Shown piece by piece: positions 46,435 through 56,114 of a DNA stretch of 64,000 nucleotides. A program made the position numbers and the translations under genes. Numbering within the stretch: the first letter of the stretch is position 1; each line of letters opens with the position of its first letter. The DNA comes from Clostridium_AM tanneri (GTDB taxonomy: Bacteria; Bacillota; Clostridia; Clostridiales; Clostridiaceae): assembly GCF_033659955.1 (NCBI RefSeq), contig NZ_JARUJP010000009.1, positions 86,736 to 150,735 on the forward strand, given 5' to 3'. The notes beneath the pieces were generated by a model. It worked only from the letters and a program-made list of their open reading frames with translations, was not told the origin of the DNA and made no database searches.

Positions 46435-47090
46435 AGATCGCCTCCAAACTTAACCTGACAAGGATAGAATATCTCTTTTCCATCAACTTTGATAGCATAA
46501 AACTTTCCTTTACCCTGTAAATTTTTAAAAAGAGAAACTGGATGCATATTAATAAGTTCAAAGCTTTTAATATTCAACTCCTCACTTAAGTCTAAAGAGT
46601 TAACTAATCCATAACTACTTTTACAATCATCTATAATATTAAAACTACATTTTTCATAACTTACTTTAACTTTACCCATAAACTTACCAAGGCGGATATA
46701 TCTAATCTTGTTTAGTTTATCTTTAGAAAAAATTAACCCCTCAGCCTTATTGCCTGCAGATAAGGCTTTAATTTTTCCCATTTGGGGATAGTTAACTTGT
46801 GCTCTTTCCATTTTATGATAGTATTCGTGAGATAGGGCATTAAAAGTAAATATGTTGTATTGAGGATTTTCAATATATGCTGGTGTAATATATAAGCCTT
46901 TTTCATTAACTATTTTAAAATCTTCTTCATAGCTGATATAGTTTTGATTATACTTAGACTTACACCATCCCATAGCATAAGCCAAAGCATAGTTTCCAAC
47001 AAAAGGTTTTGTAGAAAATAAAATATCTATTTCTTGACTTGAAAAAAACACTTCTTCCATAAACTCTACGGTATATTTATAAATCTCCAT
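46431..47090 (-). CDS. csc1: Cascade subunit Csc1 (Cas5 of type I-D)
   Basis: A 219-residue RAMP protein of the Csc1/Cas5d-like family. The N-terminal strand Y-K-Y-T-V-E-F-M-E-E-V-F-F-S-S-Q-E leads to a middle segment (N-A-L-S-H-E-Y-Y-H-K-M-E-R-A) and Y-I-R-L-G-K-F. It caps the 5' handle of the crRNA in the I-D effector. It is 2 bp from csc2 and overlaps cas3 by 4 bp. Confidence 0.88.
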   Translation of the reverse strand: MEIYKYTVEFMEEVFFSSQEIDILFSTKPFVGNYALAYAMGWCKSKYNQNYISYEEDFKIVNEKGLYITPAYIENPQYNIFTFNALSHEYYHKMERAQVNYPQMGKIKALSAGNKAEGLIFSKDKLNKIRYIRLGKFMGKVKVSYEKCSFNIIDDCKSSYGLVNSLDLSEELNIKSFELINMHPVSLFKNLQGKGKFYAIKVDGKEIFYPCQVKFGGDL

Positions 47091-47092
47091 TA

Positions 47093-48067
47093 TTAATCTC
47101 CATATTGTTCAGATTGTTCTTTAAATAAAGCTGCTGCTTGTTCTTCTCCCTCTTCTTTAAAAATACTTTTTATATATTCTAACAAATCCCTTAATTCGTC
47201 TCCATTAAGTTCTGTTATGTTTCCATACACCTCTTTTTTCAAGTCTTCAAAGGATTGTTCTGCATATTCTCTAACCTTATTTATATTAAGAGGGAATTCT
47301 ATTTGTGATTCCTCATTTAATTTATCATATATACTTTGAGTCAACTCAAGATTAGAAAACAGCTCACAATCTGAAAAAGCAACTTTAAGTATCGTATTTT
47401 TCATTTTTCCAATTCTGCTAGAAATAGCCCCATACCTCTTGCTCCTAAGAATATTAGAAAGACCATATATAAATTCAGTAAATGTCACATCTTTAAAGGT
47501 TATCATGTCTACAAATACTGTTCCCGGTTTTATATATTCATCTTCATTTATTGATGAAGAAGCTTTTCCCTCCTCATCTCTCATGGTTCCATTATCATAG
47601 AGCGCATTGAAGGTCTTTACATCTGTTACCATGTTAAAAGGTAATATACTGTAAGCATTGTCATATATAATCCTTGACTTCTGTGCTCCACCATCTCCTA
47701 CTGCATAGCCATTTAGCATACAATCTAAACATTTTCCGCAAGGTGTATTTTTATTTAACGCACATGCTTTGTTATCTTTATTGGTAAATAGTAAGTTATT
47801 TAACCTTAAAAATTCCCTTCCTGTTCTTCTTTCCACTGCACTCTGCTTTCTCTTACTAATTACCGCTCTAAAGTCTTTTTTATCTTCTTTTATTCCAAGT
47901 GAAACTCTTTCCTTATTTAATCCTTCTCCTGAACCCTCTGTTCTAAAAATACATTCTGATTCCGCTTCTCTTGCTACTACTACTGTAATAAATTTTCCTT
48001 CTGGAAAATGACTATACTTGGACATGAATTTCTTTTCTTTTTCCTTTATTATACTATCTCTTTTCAT
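47093..48067 (-). CDS. csc2: Cascade backbone subunit Csc2 (Cas7 of type I-D)
   Basis: A 324-residue RAMP protein of the Csc2/Cas7 family. It has the E-S-E-C-I-F-R-T-E-G-S start, the Cys-rich insert CGKCLDCMLNGYAVGDGG and the later strand T-V-F-V-D-M-I-T-F-K-D-V. Multiple copies coat the spacer part of the crRNA. It lies 2 bp from cas10d and 2 bp from csc1. Confidence 0.9.
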   Translation of the reverse strand: MKRDSIIKEKEKKFMSKYSHFPEGKFITVVVAREAESECIFRTEGSGEGLNKERVSLGIKEDKKDFRAVISKRKQSAVERRTGREFLRLNNLLFTNKDNKACALNKNTPCGKCLDCMLNGYAVGDGGAQKSRIIYDNAYSILPFNMVTDVKTFNALYDNGTMRDEEGKASSSINEDEYIKPGTVFVDMITFKDVTFTEFIYGLSNILRSKRYGAISSRIGKMKNTILKVAFSDCELFSNLELTQSIYDKLNEESQIEFPLNINKVREYAEQSFEDLKKEVYGNITELNGDELRDLLEYIKSIFKEEGEEQAAALFKEQSEQYGD

Positions 48068-48069
48068 AA

Positions 48070-50988
48070 TTAATTTTCACTCCCATTCTTATTTGATTTA
48101 CCCATTCCTGATCTATAATAATAACTATAAGTGGATAATATATTTTTCTTTTCATTTTCTAAATTGAAGGTTTTCCCACCTAGTGTTTCATTTAAAATCT
48201 TGTCTATGAAGAAATCAACATATTTCTCTATTGCTTTAATCTTCTTGTCACCGTAGTAAGGATCTACTCTTTCAAAATATTTTTGCATTTCTCTTTTGCA
48301 TAGTCCTCTGATATCCTCTTCAGAGTATATATTTTTATCCCATCTGCACAATATATCAATAATAATATTAAGTGGTTTATTTATAGCGTTATCTTTTATT
48401 AACCCTCCTGTTATGCTTCCTCTTATATAATTTTCATTAGCAAATATAGCTAACTCCTTTATAGCTGACACTATATTTTCACCTTCTTCTATATAATTTA
48501 AAGTTTCCTCTATAAAATTCTTGGTGTCTTTTATTTTAAGGTTAGGGTTATCATATTTATTTTTTAACTCTGTATATAGATAATATATAAAGTTTATACT
48601 ACCTTTTGACAAAGCCTTTAATCCATCATACACAAAGTTTGTTGTTTCCCCTAATGTTTTAGCGACTGAAAATAAATTAATAAATAGCCTTATTGTTTTT
48701 AAAACCTCCTCTTTAGTCCAGATTTTCTCAAATAAGTTTTTAAAAATTATTGGAACATCCCCTATATATATCTCTTCTATTTCATCCTTGTTTAATATAG
48801 GTACAGGAAATTCACTTATAATTATTTTAGAGTCAAAATATATGTTGAAAGTTAATGCATAAAGTAGTGATGAAATCCATTTAGAAGTGTCATTTTCACT
48901 TTTAACTAAATGAACAGGTAATATGAAGTAATTAGTTAATGTTTCTGCATAATTAGGTATGGCCACGCCGTTTACTTTTGCTTCTGAAAACAGCGGTTCT
49001 ATTTCTTCAATATTCTTATTTGCTTGAGCTACAAAGGTATTATAATCATTAAAATATATTGCTGATATTTCTTTGTTCTTCAATTCATTTATACTTTCTC
49101 TAAATGCCCTTATATAAGCCCTTGTATTAAAGTTTCTTGGTAATATACTTAGGTATCGTCTACTTACTTCAACTTTAGAGGCATAAGTAACCTTATGAAG
49201 AAGATATTCTATATTACATACTGAACATATATTTCTTTTAGGCTCTCTGGTTCCAGCATTTACTTTATTGGAAAAATTCTGTATTTTCAACTTATAGGGC
49301 ACATCAACAGCCATCCAATTACTTGTTTGATAACTGCTGCTGCATAAACAGCATTGACTCCCTTTTCTCTGTTTGTATAGTTCTAATAAATTTTGTTTTT
49401 TTAGCTTTGCTGTAAGATTATTATCAAAGGATAGTATTATATTCTTATCAAAATAATCTTTCAAATCTGCCCACATACCTTCTTCATTTTTAACTTCTTT
49501 ATTGGAAAGTTCATTTTGTAAATAATCTATTATTTTCTCTAAAAGCTCTTCTTCTTTATCCTTATATTTATCATATATCATCTGACCTAAAACATAGGGT
49601 CTTATATACAACCCTTCGAATATATCAAGATATTCTATGTCTTCTTCTTTAAGATTAGAAAATTCATATACTTTTCTCCAACTTAGTAGAGTATTACTAT
49701 TACATATATGCATATTTATAAAAGTATAAAAGGCTCTTACAAACTCAGAAAATCTAAGCTTATCCTCATTAAATTCTATAAAATATCTCTTGCTTTCATA
49801 TATGTCTAAAATATATTTACATACTCTCTGTTGTTTTAAAATAGCTTCATTTTCTTTTAATGTCTTATTTAAGCTCTTCATGAGCTTCTTATCCTTAGTG
49901 ATTTCTATGTCTGCCTTTAACTTACTTATGACTGTATTAAGTTCTACTATCTTTCCTTCTAGATACATTTCCTTATGCTGTTCTATAATTGTTTCTATAA
50001 TATTATTTTTCTTATTAATATCTGGTAGCTTTGATTTATTACACCTGATTTTAACCTCATATATTATGTCTTCTATTGAAGTCATATCGAGACACTTTTC
50101 ATCTGCCCTTATACCGGACTGAGTATTTTTTATATAGACTTTAAAGTCATCATATACCTTACTCTTTATAGACTTTACGCAAGATTTTAGAAGGTCATCT
50201 CTGTCCATTTCTGTAAATTCTAATTCTTTATCTTCAACTAAATAAAGAACACCTTCTTTATAGTAGGCAACAGCTATAAAACCTTTTTTCTTCAAAAATT
50301 CCACAACAGCATTATGGCATAGGTTAGTGAGTATTCCCCTGTCTTCACTTACTACATGAGTAACCATTTTATACTGCTTACCAATATATTTAGCAGCATT
50401 GTTTAAATTAAATAAGAATTGCCTTTTCTTTTCTTTTTCTTCCATAGATTTAGACAAATCTATTACATCTAATGCCCTTATTATATAAATTAAAATATCT
50501 ATTCTTTCGTTGCCTAGTTTATATATATTAGGATTACAAAATAAACTTTCTCCAAAAGAACTGGTATGAGCTGAGTGACCTCCAATTATAGCTCTAATGT
50601 CTTCAATATAATCTTGATACTCCGGAAAAAAATCTTCAATATTTAATTTTTCGCACTCACTGATTATATTTTTATACTGACCTTTGTTATCTTCTTCAGA
50701 TATAATTCTTAAATATCCCTTTCCACTATGTTCTTCTTGTTTATTAAGATCATGTACAGTTACAGCTACCATCAATACTTTAAGTTCCAGATTACTTAAC
50801 TTGAGAATATCCTTTAATTCATCAAGCACACCAATCATATTTAAAACATGACTATATAATGTCTGGTTTTTCTTCATTCCATATTGAATTATCTTTTTGT
50901 ACTCTTTTAAATTTTTGTCTACTATTTTTTCATAATAATCATTAAATACATTGACTTCTTTAAGGGAAGATAGATGAAGTCTAAGCAT
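48070..50988 (-). CDS. cas10d: Type I-D large subunit Cas10d with N-terminal HD nuclease
   Basis: A 972-residue signature protein of type I-D. The N-terminal HD nuclease has His47, His79-Asp80 in V-T-V-H-D-L-N, and His138/His141 in G-G-H-S-A-H-T. In the middle there is a zinc finger (C-C-L-C-S-S-S, then C-S-V-C-N about 50 residues later). A palm-like region lacks the GGDD of type III Cas10, as expected for Cas10d. The C-terminal helical part corresponds to the small-subunit-like region, which in studied I-D systems is also made separately as Cas11d from an internal start. First gene of the cas operon. Confidence 0.92.
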   Translation of the reverse strand: MLRLHLSSLKEVNVFNDYYEKIVDKNLKEYKKIIQYGMKKNQTLYSHVLNMIGVLDELKDILKLSNLELKVLMVAVTVHDLNKQEEHSGKGYLRIISEEDNKGQYKNIISECEKLNIEDFFPEYQDYIEDIRAIIGGHSAHTSSFGESLFCNPNIYKLGNERIDILIYIIRALDVIDLSKSMEEKEKKRQFLFNLNNAAKYIGKQYKMVTHVVSEDRGILTNLCHNAVVEFLKKKGFIAVAYYKEGVLYLVEDKELEFTEMDRDDLLKSCVKSIKSKVYDDFKVYIKNTQSGIRADEKCLDMTSIEDIIYEVKIRCNKSKLPDINKKNNIIETIIEQHKEMYLEGKIVELNTVISKLKADIEITKDKKLMKSLNKTLKENEAILKQQRVCKYILDIYESKRYFIEFNEDKLRFSEFVRAFYTFINMHICNSNTLLSWRKVYEFSNLKEEDIEYLDIFEGLYIRPYVLGQMIYDKYKDKEEELLEKIIDYLQNELSNKEVKNEEGMWADLKDYFDKNIILSFDNNLTAKLKKQNLLELYKQRKGSQCCLCSSSYQTSNWMAVDVPYKLKIQNFSNKVNAGTREPKRNICSVCNIEYLLHKVTYASKVEVSRRYLSILPRNFNTRAYIRAFRESINELKNKEISAIYFNDYNTFVAQANKNIEEIEPLFSEAKVNGVAIPNYAETLTNYFILPVHLVKSENDTSKWISSLLYALTFNIYFDSKIIISEFPVPILNKDEIEEIYIGDVPIIFKNLFEKIWTKEEVLKTIRLFINLFSVAKTLGETTNFVYDGLKALSKGSINFIYYLYTELKNKYDNPNLKIKDTKNFIEETLNYIEEGENIVSAIKELAIFANENYIRGSITGGLIKDNAINKPLNIIIDILCRWDKNIYSEEDIRGLCKREMQKYFERVDPYYGDKKIKAIEKYVDFFIDKILNETLGGKTFNLENEKKNILSTYSYYYRSGMGKSNKNGSEN

Positions 50989-51160
50989 TTGTTTAATTTT
51001 TTCCTTACTAATTTATATCACCTCTTTCTTAATCTGTAGTTATTACTACAACTTTATTCTTTGTTAATGCCTGTTTATTATGGATTATTATTACATATTT
51101 GTTTTGCTAATTACAGTATACTCCTCTTTAAATGCTTATTACAATAGAAATCTTGTTTAT

Positions 51161-51196
51161 AAAAAAGAAAGCGACATAAATATTGTCGCTTTTCAT
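51161..51196 (-). terminator. Terminator between the WYL regulator and cas10d
   Basis: Minus-strand stem AAAGCGACA/TGTCGCTTT with an AT loop, followed by CTTTTTT. It makes the WYL gene and the cas operon separate transcription units. The remaining ~170 bp to cas10d should hold the cas promoter. Confidence 0.8.
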
Positions 51197-51198
51197 AA

Positions 51199-52176
51199 TT
51201 ATTTATATAGTTGTAAAGCTTTTTCCAATTCAGATTTTATATCCTCCTTTAGCCATTCTGGTTTTATAACTTTAATATCACTTCCAAAACTCAAAATCCA
51301 CTTTTTGAATTCCTGTTCTGAAGATGTAGTCCCTTTAAAAGAAATACCTCCGTCAAATCTTTCTTCTATATTTTGATTTTCACACCATTTTCTTTCCTTA
51401 ACATTGTGAACAGACTTACCGAAAATTAAAACTTCAAAATCAAAAGGCTCCCTTGATTTTTCAATTTCCCAAGTATATTTATAAAAGCCCCTTAAATCAA
51501 AGCTCTTATCAATAGTATAATACATATCTTCAAGTGAACACTCAGTAATTCTATCTATTCTAAACATAAGTAAAGTTTGATACCTATGGCAATATGCGTT
51601 AACGTAGTATGTTTCCTTTGCTAAACAAAAACCATATACATCTATAATCCTATAATCATGACTTCTTTTTCCTTTATATTTAATTGTGACACTTCGCCTA
51701 TTGGTAAAGGCTTCTAGCAACAACATAAACACATTATAACTACTAAAGTTAAAATCCTGTATTAATTCATATCTTCTTTTCACTATAAGATTGTTTTTTA
51801 TATTATTTAGAAGTTCTTTATTACTTGGAGGCATTAATTCTTCTATTTGTTCAAGTATCTCATCTACCAAATTCAAATCTCTTCCAAAAGCACTGAAAGA
51901 TATAAGAGCAATATATAACATATTAATTTTTTCCTTAGTCAAGTAAAAGGGCACATATCCATCATCTGTATTTAAATAATATTTTACTCCCTCCTTACGT
52001 ATAGGCAAATCAGCTTCTTCCAGTTCTTTTATATATCGCTCACAAGTTCTTTGATCCTTCATTACTAGTTCTGATATTTCTTTTGTTGAAAGTCTTTTTC
52101 CCTTTAGCAGTTCATATATAATATAAATTATTGCGTTTCTCTTTTCTTTTCTTAAAGGTGTACTTCTATTATCCAT
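51199..52176 (-). CDS. WYL-domain transcription regulator of the CRISPR locus
   Basis: A 325-residue protein. The N-terminal winged helix (R-L-S-T-K-E-I-S-E-L-V-M-K-D-Q-R-T-C-E-R-Y-I) is followed by a WYL domain (Y-R-I-I-D-V-Y-G-F-C-L-A, then Y-V-N-A-Y-C-H) and a C-terminal extension. WYL regulators next to type I-D loci are known: Sll7009 in Synechocystis represses its I-D array. A similar sensing role, perhaps of nucleic acid ligands, is likely here. It is separated from cas10d by a terminator. Confidence 0.88.
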   Translation of the reverse strand: MDNRSTPLRKEKRNAIIYIIYELLKGKRLSTKEISELVMKDQRTCERYIKELEEADLPIRKEGVKYYLNTDDGYVPFYLTKEKINMLYIALISFSAFGRDLNLVDEILEQIEELMPPSNKELLNNIKNNLIVKRRYELIQDFNFSSYNVFMLLLEAFTNRRSVTIKYKGKRSHDYRIIDVYGFCLAKETYYVNAYCHRYQTLLMFRIDRITECSLEDMYYTIDKSFDLRGFYKYTWEIEKSREPFDFEVLIFGKSVHNVKERKWCENQNIEERFDGGISFKGTTSSEQEFKKWILSFGSDIKVIKPEWLKEDIKSELEKALQLYK

Positions 52177-52333
52177 GCTTCCTCACCTAATTTTTTAAAT
52201 ATTTTCTAATCTAGAATATCATTATACACCTATTTCCATCAACTTTATTATCAATAGAATATTAAATGTAAAAGTCTACTTTTTAAATAAATATTATTTT
52301 ATGTTTATTATTTTAATTCTTATATTAATAAAT

Positions 52334-52376
52334 AAGGGCAACTATTCTGTACATAAAATACAAAATAGTTGCTCTT
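52334..52376 (-). terminator. Terminator after the superoxide dismutase gene
   Basis: Stem AAGAGCAACTATT/AATAGTTGCCCTT on the minus strand, then ATTTATTAATA. Confidence 0.75.
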
Positions 52377-52386
52377 AACTTACCTT

Positions 52387-52884
52387 CTAATAACAATACA
52401 TCCTAGGCATCGGGTCTGGACAGGCATTATGGGCCTTTATAACCCCACAGCCTAATCTCTTACCAGAATCCCCTGCAGGCTGTGAACGATAATCATCTGG
52501 ACTTTCATGAATTATTACTGTCTTACCTATCACATCTGAAACTTTAAACTTATTGGTGAAAAACACCATCCTAGCGTAACCATTGTTTGAAAAAAGCACT
52601 GGAAAGTCCCCAGCATGATTTCCATGAGGCTGATTAGTTGGATTCCAATGTCCTCCTGCAGCAGCAAATGGATTTTTTGATTCTCCCATAGTACAGTTAC
52701 CGGACTCGTGTATATGAAAACCATGAGGGCCAATAGGCGGCTTACCTTCAGATGCAGGCTTGTATTTAGGCAGTCCCCTAACTTCTACAGAAACATCTAC
52801 TCCACCAGGTACATCTCTAAAACACACCACTCCAACAAGACTTGGTGCTAAGCTACCTCCACGAATCTGAGCTACAGCAATCAT
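52387..52884 (-). CDS. Cu/Zn superoxide dismutase-like protein without signal peptide
   Basis: A 165-residue SodC-fold protein. Copper/zinc ligands: His in G-F-H-I-H-E (two), H-W-N-P-T, H-G-N-H-A-G-D (two) and V-I-I-H-E. The Cys pair (N-C-T-M and R-L-G-C-G) can form the structural disulfide. Secreted SodC proteins usually have a signal peptide. Here the fold begins at residue ~3, so it stays in the cytosol or the spore. In an anaerobe such an enzyme may be spore-associated (inference). Confidence 0.9.
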   Translation of the reverse strand: MIAVAQIRGGSLAPSLVGVVCFRDVPGGVDVSVEVRGLPKYKPASEGKPPIGPHGFHIHESGNCTMGESKNPFAAAGGHWNPTNQPHGNHAGDFPVLFSNNGYARMVFFTNKFKVSDVIGKTVIIHESPDDYRSQPAGDSGKRLGCGVIKAHNACPDPMPRMYCY

Positions 52885-53012
52885 AGCATACCTCCATAAT
52901 TTATTTCACTACTATGATATGCTATTTTTCTTCATTAGTATTACTTTATAGATTAAAAACTTTATTAATTAAAAGACTATAATGCGTTAATTTAGAAGTA
53001 CTTATATATTAA

Positions 53013-54074
53013 TCAAATAATAGCAGCAGTTTCGAATATAGATTGCAAACCTTCTGAAATAATAGCCTTCATTGGATATAATAAGTAATTTAAATCATGG
53101 TCATGGTTTTCAAAAATATTGACATGTAAATTATTCTTTTTTAGCTTTTTAAATGTTTTATCAATGTCTAGAACATCCTGCACCGGTATACTTGCATCAT
53201 CTTTTCCGTGAAAAATATGAATAGGGATATTTAGTTTTACCAGAATCTCTTTTGCTGGTGATAACTTAAAATGCTCTTTGCACCACGCAGAAGTAATTCT
53301 AACTTCATAGTTATTTTTTAACCATTCGTCATCATCAGAATTTATTGCATTAAAGACCTGATTTTTATATTCTCTTAGCATAATTTCAAAATCTTTTTGT
53401 TCTATAATTCCATTATAGTCTAAATCATAATCTTCAAAAGTGATATCTCCTAAATATGTTTGACGAAGCTGATATCTATCTTCTTCAAAATTAGCTTTTG
53501 TTATATATCCCTTATTTTCATAGTCAAACCATTTACACATATTTACCATTGAGCTTCCACCTGATAACTGCCATTCTAGAGTTGTCCTTAAATTTTCATT
53601 TGCATATCCTGCTAGTAACAAACCATGAATATTTGCTTTACCATTTAACGCTACCAATGGTGCAATCTGCGAGCCTTCACTAAATCCAAATAAAATTATT
53701 TTTGTATTTTTAAACTGTTCTTGATTTTTTAAATAATTTACAACAAATTCAATATCACTAACAGATGTAGAAGGAAGATAACTCTTATATTTTTCATCGT
53801 CAATATTAACATACATAGGACTATTTTCCGATATAGAACATCCTCTTGTGCTCCAACGACAAAAAGCAATATCCCTTTTACAAAATTCTTTTGCAAATAA
53901 ATCAAAATAGTTAAATTCTACTTCCTCTATTTTTCTATGATTATCATAGGTGTTGGGTCCAGTACCCTGTACAAAAATAATAAGTTTTCCCACTTGACTT
54001 TTATTTGGAGTGCTTAACTTAATGGTTAATGGATACCCATCAAAAGACTCTAGGGTAAATACCGATGATTTCAT
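53013..54074 (-). CDS. Alpha/beta hydrolase with inserted EF-hand-like loops
   Basis: A 353-residue cytosolic hydrolase. Oxyanion region I-F-V-Q-G-T-G-P-N, nucleophile Ser in F-G-F-S-E-G-S, acid Asp in H-G-K-D-D-A-S, and base His in E-N-H-D-H-D. The lid region (~185-245) holds two EF-hand-like segments: F-D-Y-E-N-K-G-Y-I-T-K-A-N-F and Y-D-L-D-Y-N-G-I-I-E-Q-K-D-F. The second has Asp or Asn at positions 1, 3 and 5 and Gly at 6. Calcium control of an esterase or peptidase is possible but not shown. Single-gene unit. Confidence 0.82.
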   Translation of the reverse strand: MKSSVFTLESFDGYPLTIKLSTPNKSQVGKLIIFVQGTGPNTYDNHRKIEEVEFNYFDLFAKEFCKRDIAFCRWSTRGCSISENSPMYVNIDDEKYKSYLPSTSVSDIEFVVNYLKNQEQFKNTKIILFGFSEGSQIAPLVALNGKANIHGLLLAGYANENLRTTLEWQLSGGSSMVNMCKWFDYENKGYITKANFEEDRYQLRQTYLGDITFEDYDLDYNGIIEQKDFEIMLREYKNQVFNAINSDDDEWLKNNYEVRITSAWCKEHFKLSPAKEILVKLNIPIHIFHGKDDASIPVQDVLDIDKTFKKLKKNNLHVNIFENHDHDLNYLLYPMKAIISEGLQSIFETAAII

Positions 54075-54178
54075 AAATTCACTCTCCTTAACTCCAGTAT
54101 ATTGATCATAATCATCTCACAGTTAATAAACTAGCTATGCTTAAATTATATACTATTATATTTAAGAGAGAAATTTAA

Positions 54179-54212
54179 AAGAGTGCAAAAATCAATACAT
54201 TTTTGCACTCTT
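54179..54212 (-). terminator. Terminator after the second ABC-F gene
   Basis: Perfect stem AAGAGTGCAAAAAT/ATTTTTGCACTCTT with a 6-nt loop, then TTTAAATTTC. Confidence 0.8.
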
Positions 54213-54266
54213 CCAAATTTCTTTATATTAATGAAATATACATGTTACTACATTTCTCTGCTTGTT

Positions 54267-55883
54267 CTATTTATACATCTCTTCAAGCTTCTTTTGAATT
54301 TCTCCATTTTCAAGATACTCATCGTAGCTCATTTGTCTATCCATTACACCACCTGGAGTAATCTCTATTATTCTGTTTGCAACAGTTTGCACGAACTGAT
54401 GGTCATGGGATGTAAATAATATTGTTCCGCTAAAATTAATTAATCCGTTATTTACTGATGTTATTGATTCAAGGTCAAGGTGGTTAGTTGGTTCATCAAA
54501 TATTAAGACATTGGCACCGCTTAGCATCATTCTTGAAAGCATACAACGAACCTTTTCTCCTCCTGAAAGTACATTAGCATTCTTAAGAGCTTCTTCTCCT
54601 GAGAAAAGCATTCTTCCAAGGAAGCCTCTTATAAAGCTTTCAGATTTTTCATCGGAGAACTGACGAAGCCAGTCTACTAAACTTAAATCAACGCCTTCGA
54701 AGAACTCTGAGTTATCCTTAGGGAAATATGCCTGTGATGTAGTTACTCCCCATTTATAGCTTCCACTATCTGGTTCTAATTCTCCCATAAGTATTTGGAA
54801 TAGAGTAGTTTTGGCTAATTCATTTGCCCCTGCAAAAGCAATTTTATCACCTTTATTTACTATAAAGCTTACGTTATCTAAAACTTTTACACCATCAATA
54901 GTCTTAGTTAAGCCGTCAACTGTAAGTAAGTCGTTTCCAGCTTCTCTTTCTGGGCTAAATCCAACGAAAGGATATTTACGAGAAGATGGTTTTATATCAT
55001 CTAGGGTTATCTTATCTAACTGCTTTTTACGGGAAGTAGCCTGCTTTGACTTAGAAGCGTTAGCACTAAATCTAGCAACAAAGGCTTCTAATTCCTTTAT
55101 CTTCTCTTCCTTCTTCTTATTTTGATCTTTAGCCATTTGTAATGCTAATTGACTTGATTCATACCAGAAGTCATAGTTACCTACATAAAGCTGTACTTTA
55201 CCGAAGTCAACGTCTACCATATGAGTACAGATCTTATTTAAAAAGTGTCTATCGTGGGATACTACTATTACTGTATTTTCAAAATCCATTAGGAAGTTTT
55301 CAAGCCAATTAATAGATTTAACATCTAAGTGGTTAGTAGGCTCGTCTAGTAATAGTATATCTGGTTTTCCAAATAGTGCTTGAGCAAGAAGTACTCTTAC
55401 CTTATCTGCTCCATCTAAATCCTTCATTAATTTATCATGAAGATCTACAGATATTCCTAGTCCCATTAAAAGTGCAGCAGCTTCTGACTCTGCTTCCCAT
55501 CCATTAAGCTCTGCAAATTCTCCTTCTAATTCTGATGCCTTTATTCCATCTTCATCTGTAAAATCTGGCTTAGCATATAATGCATCTTTTTCTTTCATAA
55601 TGGAATATAGTCTTTCATGTCCCATTATTACTGTCTCTAGTACTGGATATTCATCAAATTCAAAGTGGTTTTGCTTTAAAACCGCAAGTCTTTCCCCTGG
55701 CGTAATTATTACTTCTCCAGTGTTAGCTTCTACTTCTCCTGAAAGTATCTTTAAAAAGGTAGACTTTCCAGCTCCATTAGCACCTATTACTCCATAACAG
55801 TTTCCAGGTGTGAATTTTATGTTAACATCTTCAAATAACTTACGTCCACCGTATCTTAAACTTATATTGCTAGTACTTATCAT
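54267..55883 (-). CDS. ABC-F family ATPase (YbiT/YkpA-like)
   Basis: A 538-residue double-cassette ABC-F protein. Cassette 1: GANGAGKST, LLLDEPTNHLD. Cassette 2: an unusual Walker A GANELAKTTLFQ, where the expected Gly-Lys is Ala-Lys but the key Lys and Thr remain; LSGGEKVRCMLSR and IFDEPTNHLD are normal. An S-K-S-K-Q-A-T-S-R-K-K linker lies between the cassettes. The length fits the YbiT/YkpA branch acting on ribosomes. It is not likely an antibiotic resistance factor from context alone. Confidence 0.9.
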   Translation of the reverse strand: MISTSNISLRYGGRKLFEDVNIKFTPGNCYGVIGANGAGKSTFLKILSGEVEANTGEVIITPGERLAVLKQNHFEFDEYPVLETVIMGHERLYSIMKEKDALYAKPDFTDEDGIKASELEGEFAELNGWEAESEAAALLMGLGISVDLHDKLMKDLDGADKVRVLLAQALFGKPDILLLDEPTNHLDVKSINWLENFLMDFENTVIVVSHDRHFLNKICTHMVDVDFGKVQLYVGNYDFWYESSQLALQMAKDQNKKKEEKIKELEAFVARFSANASKSKQATSRKKQLDKITLDDIKPSSRKYPFVGFSPEREAGNDLLTVDGLTKTIDGVKVLDNVSFIVNKGDKIAFAGANELAKTTLFQILMGELEPDSGSYKWGVTTSQAYFPKDNSEFFEGVDLSLVDWLRQFSDEKSESFIRGFLGRMLFSGEEALKNANVLSGGEKVRCMLSRMMLSGANVLIFDEPTNHLDLESITSVNNGLINFSGTILFTSHDHQFVQTVANRIIEITPGGVMDRQMSYDEYLENGEIQKKLEEMYK

Positions 55884-56114
55884 ATTTTACAAATCCTCCA
55901 TTGTTATCTATATATTTTTCACTGATAAACAAAGTATATTAAAATATTCTTTTGCTTACTGTGTAATAATCGTAAAAATCTTAATTTTCAATGTCGAAAC
56001 ACCGAAACATTATACCATATAAAGATAGGATTAGCTATATATTTTTAAATACTAAGTACATAAATTATATCTGACACATTTATTAAGAAATATTAACACT
56101 GGGAATTTTATTTT

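Noticed and set aside
51080..51376. Plus-strand open frame of 98 codons between cas10d and the WYL gene
   Set aside because: It runs through a terminator hairpin and antisense to the WYL gene, with no RBS or recognisable motif.
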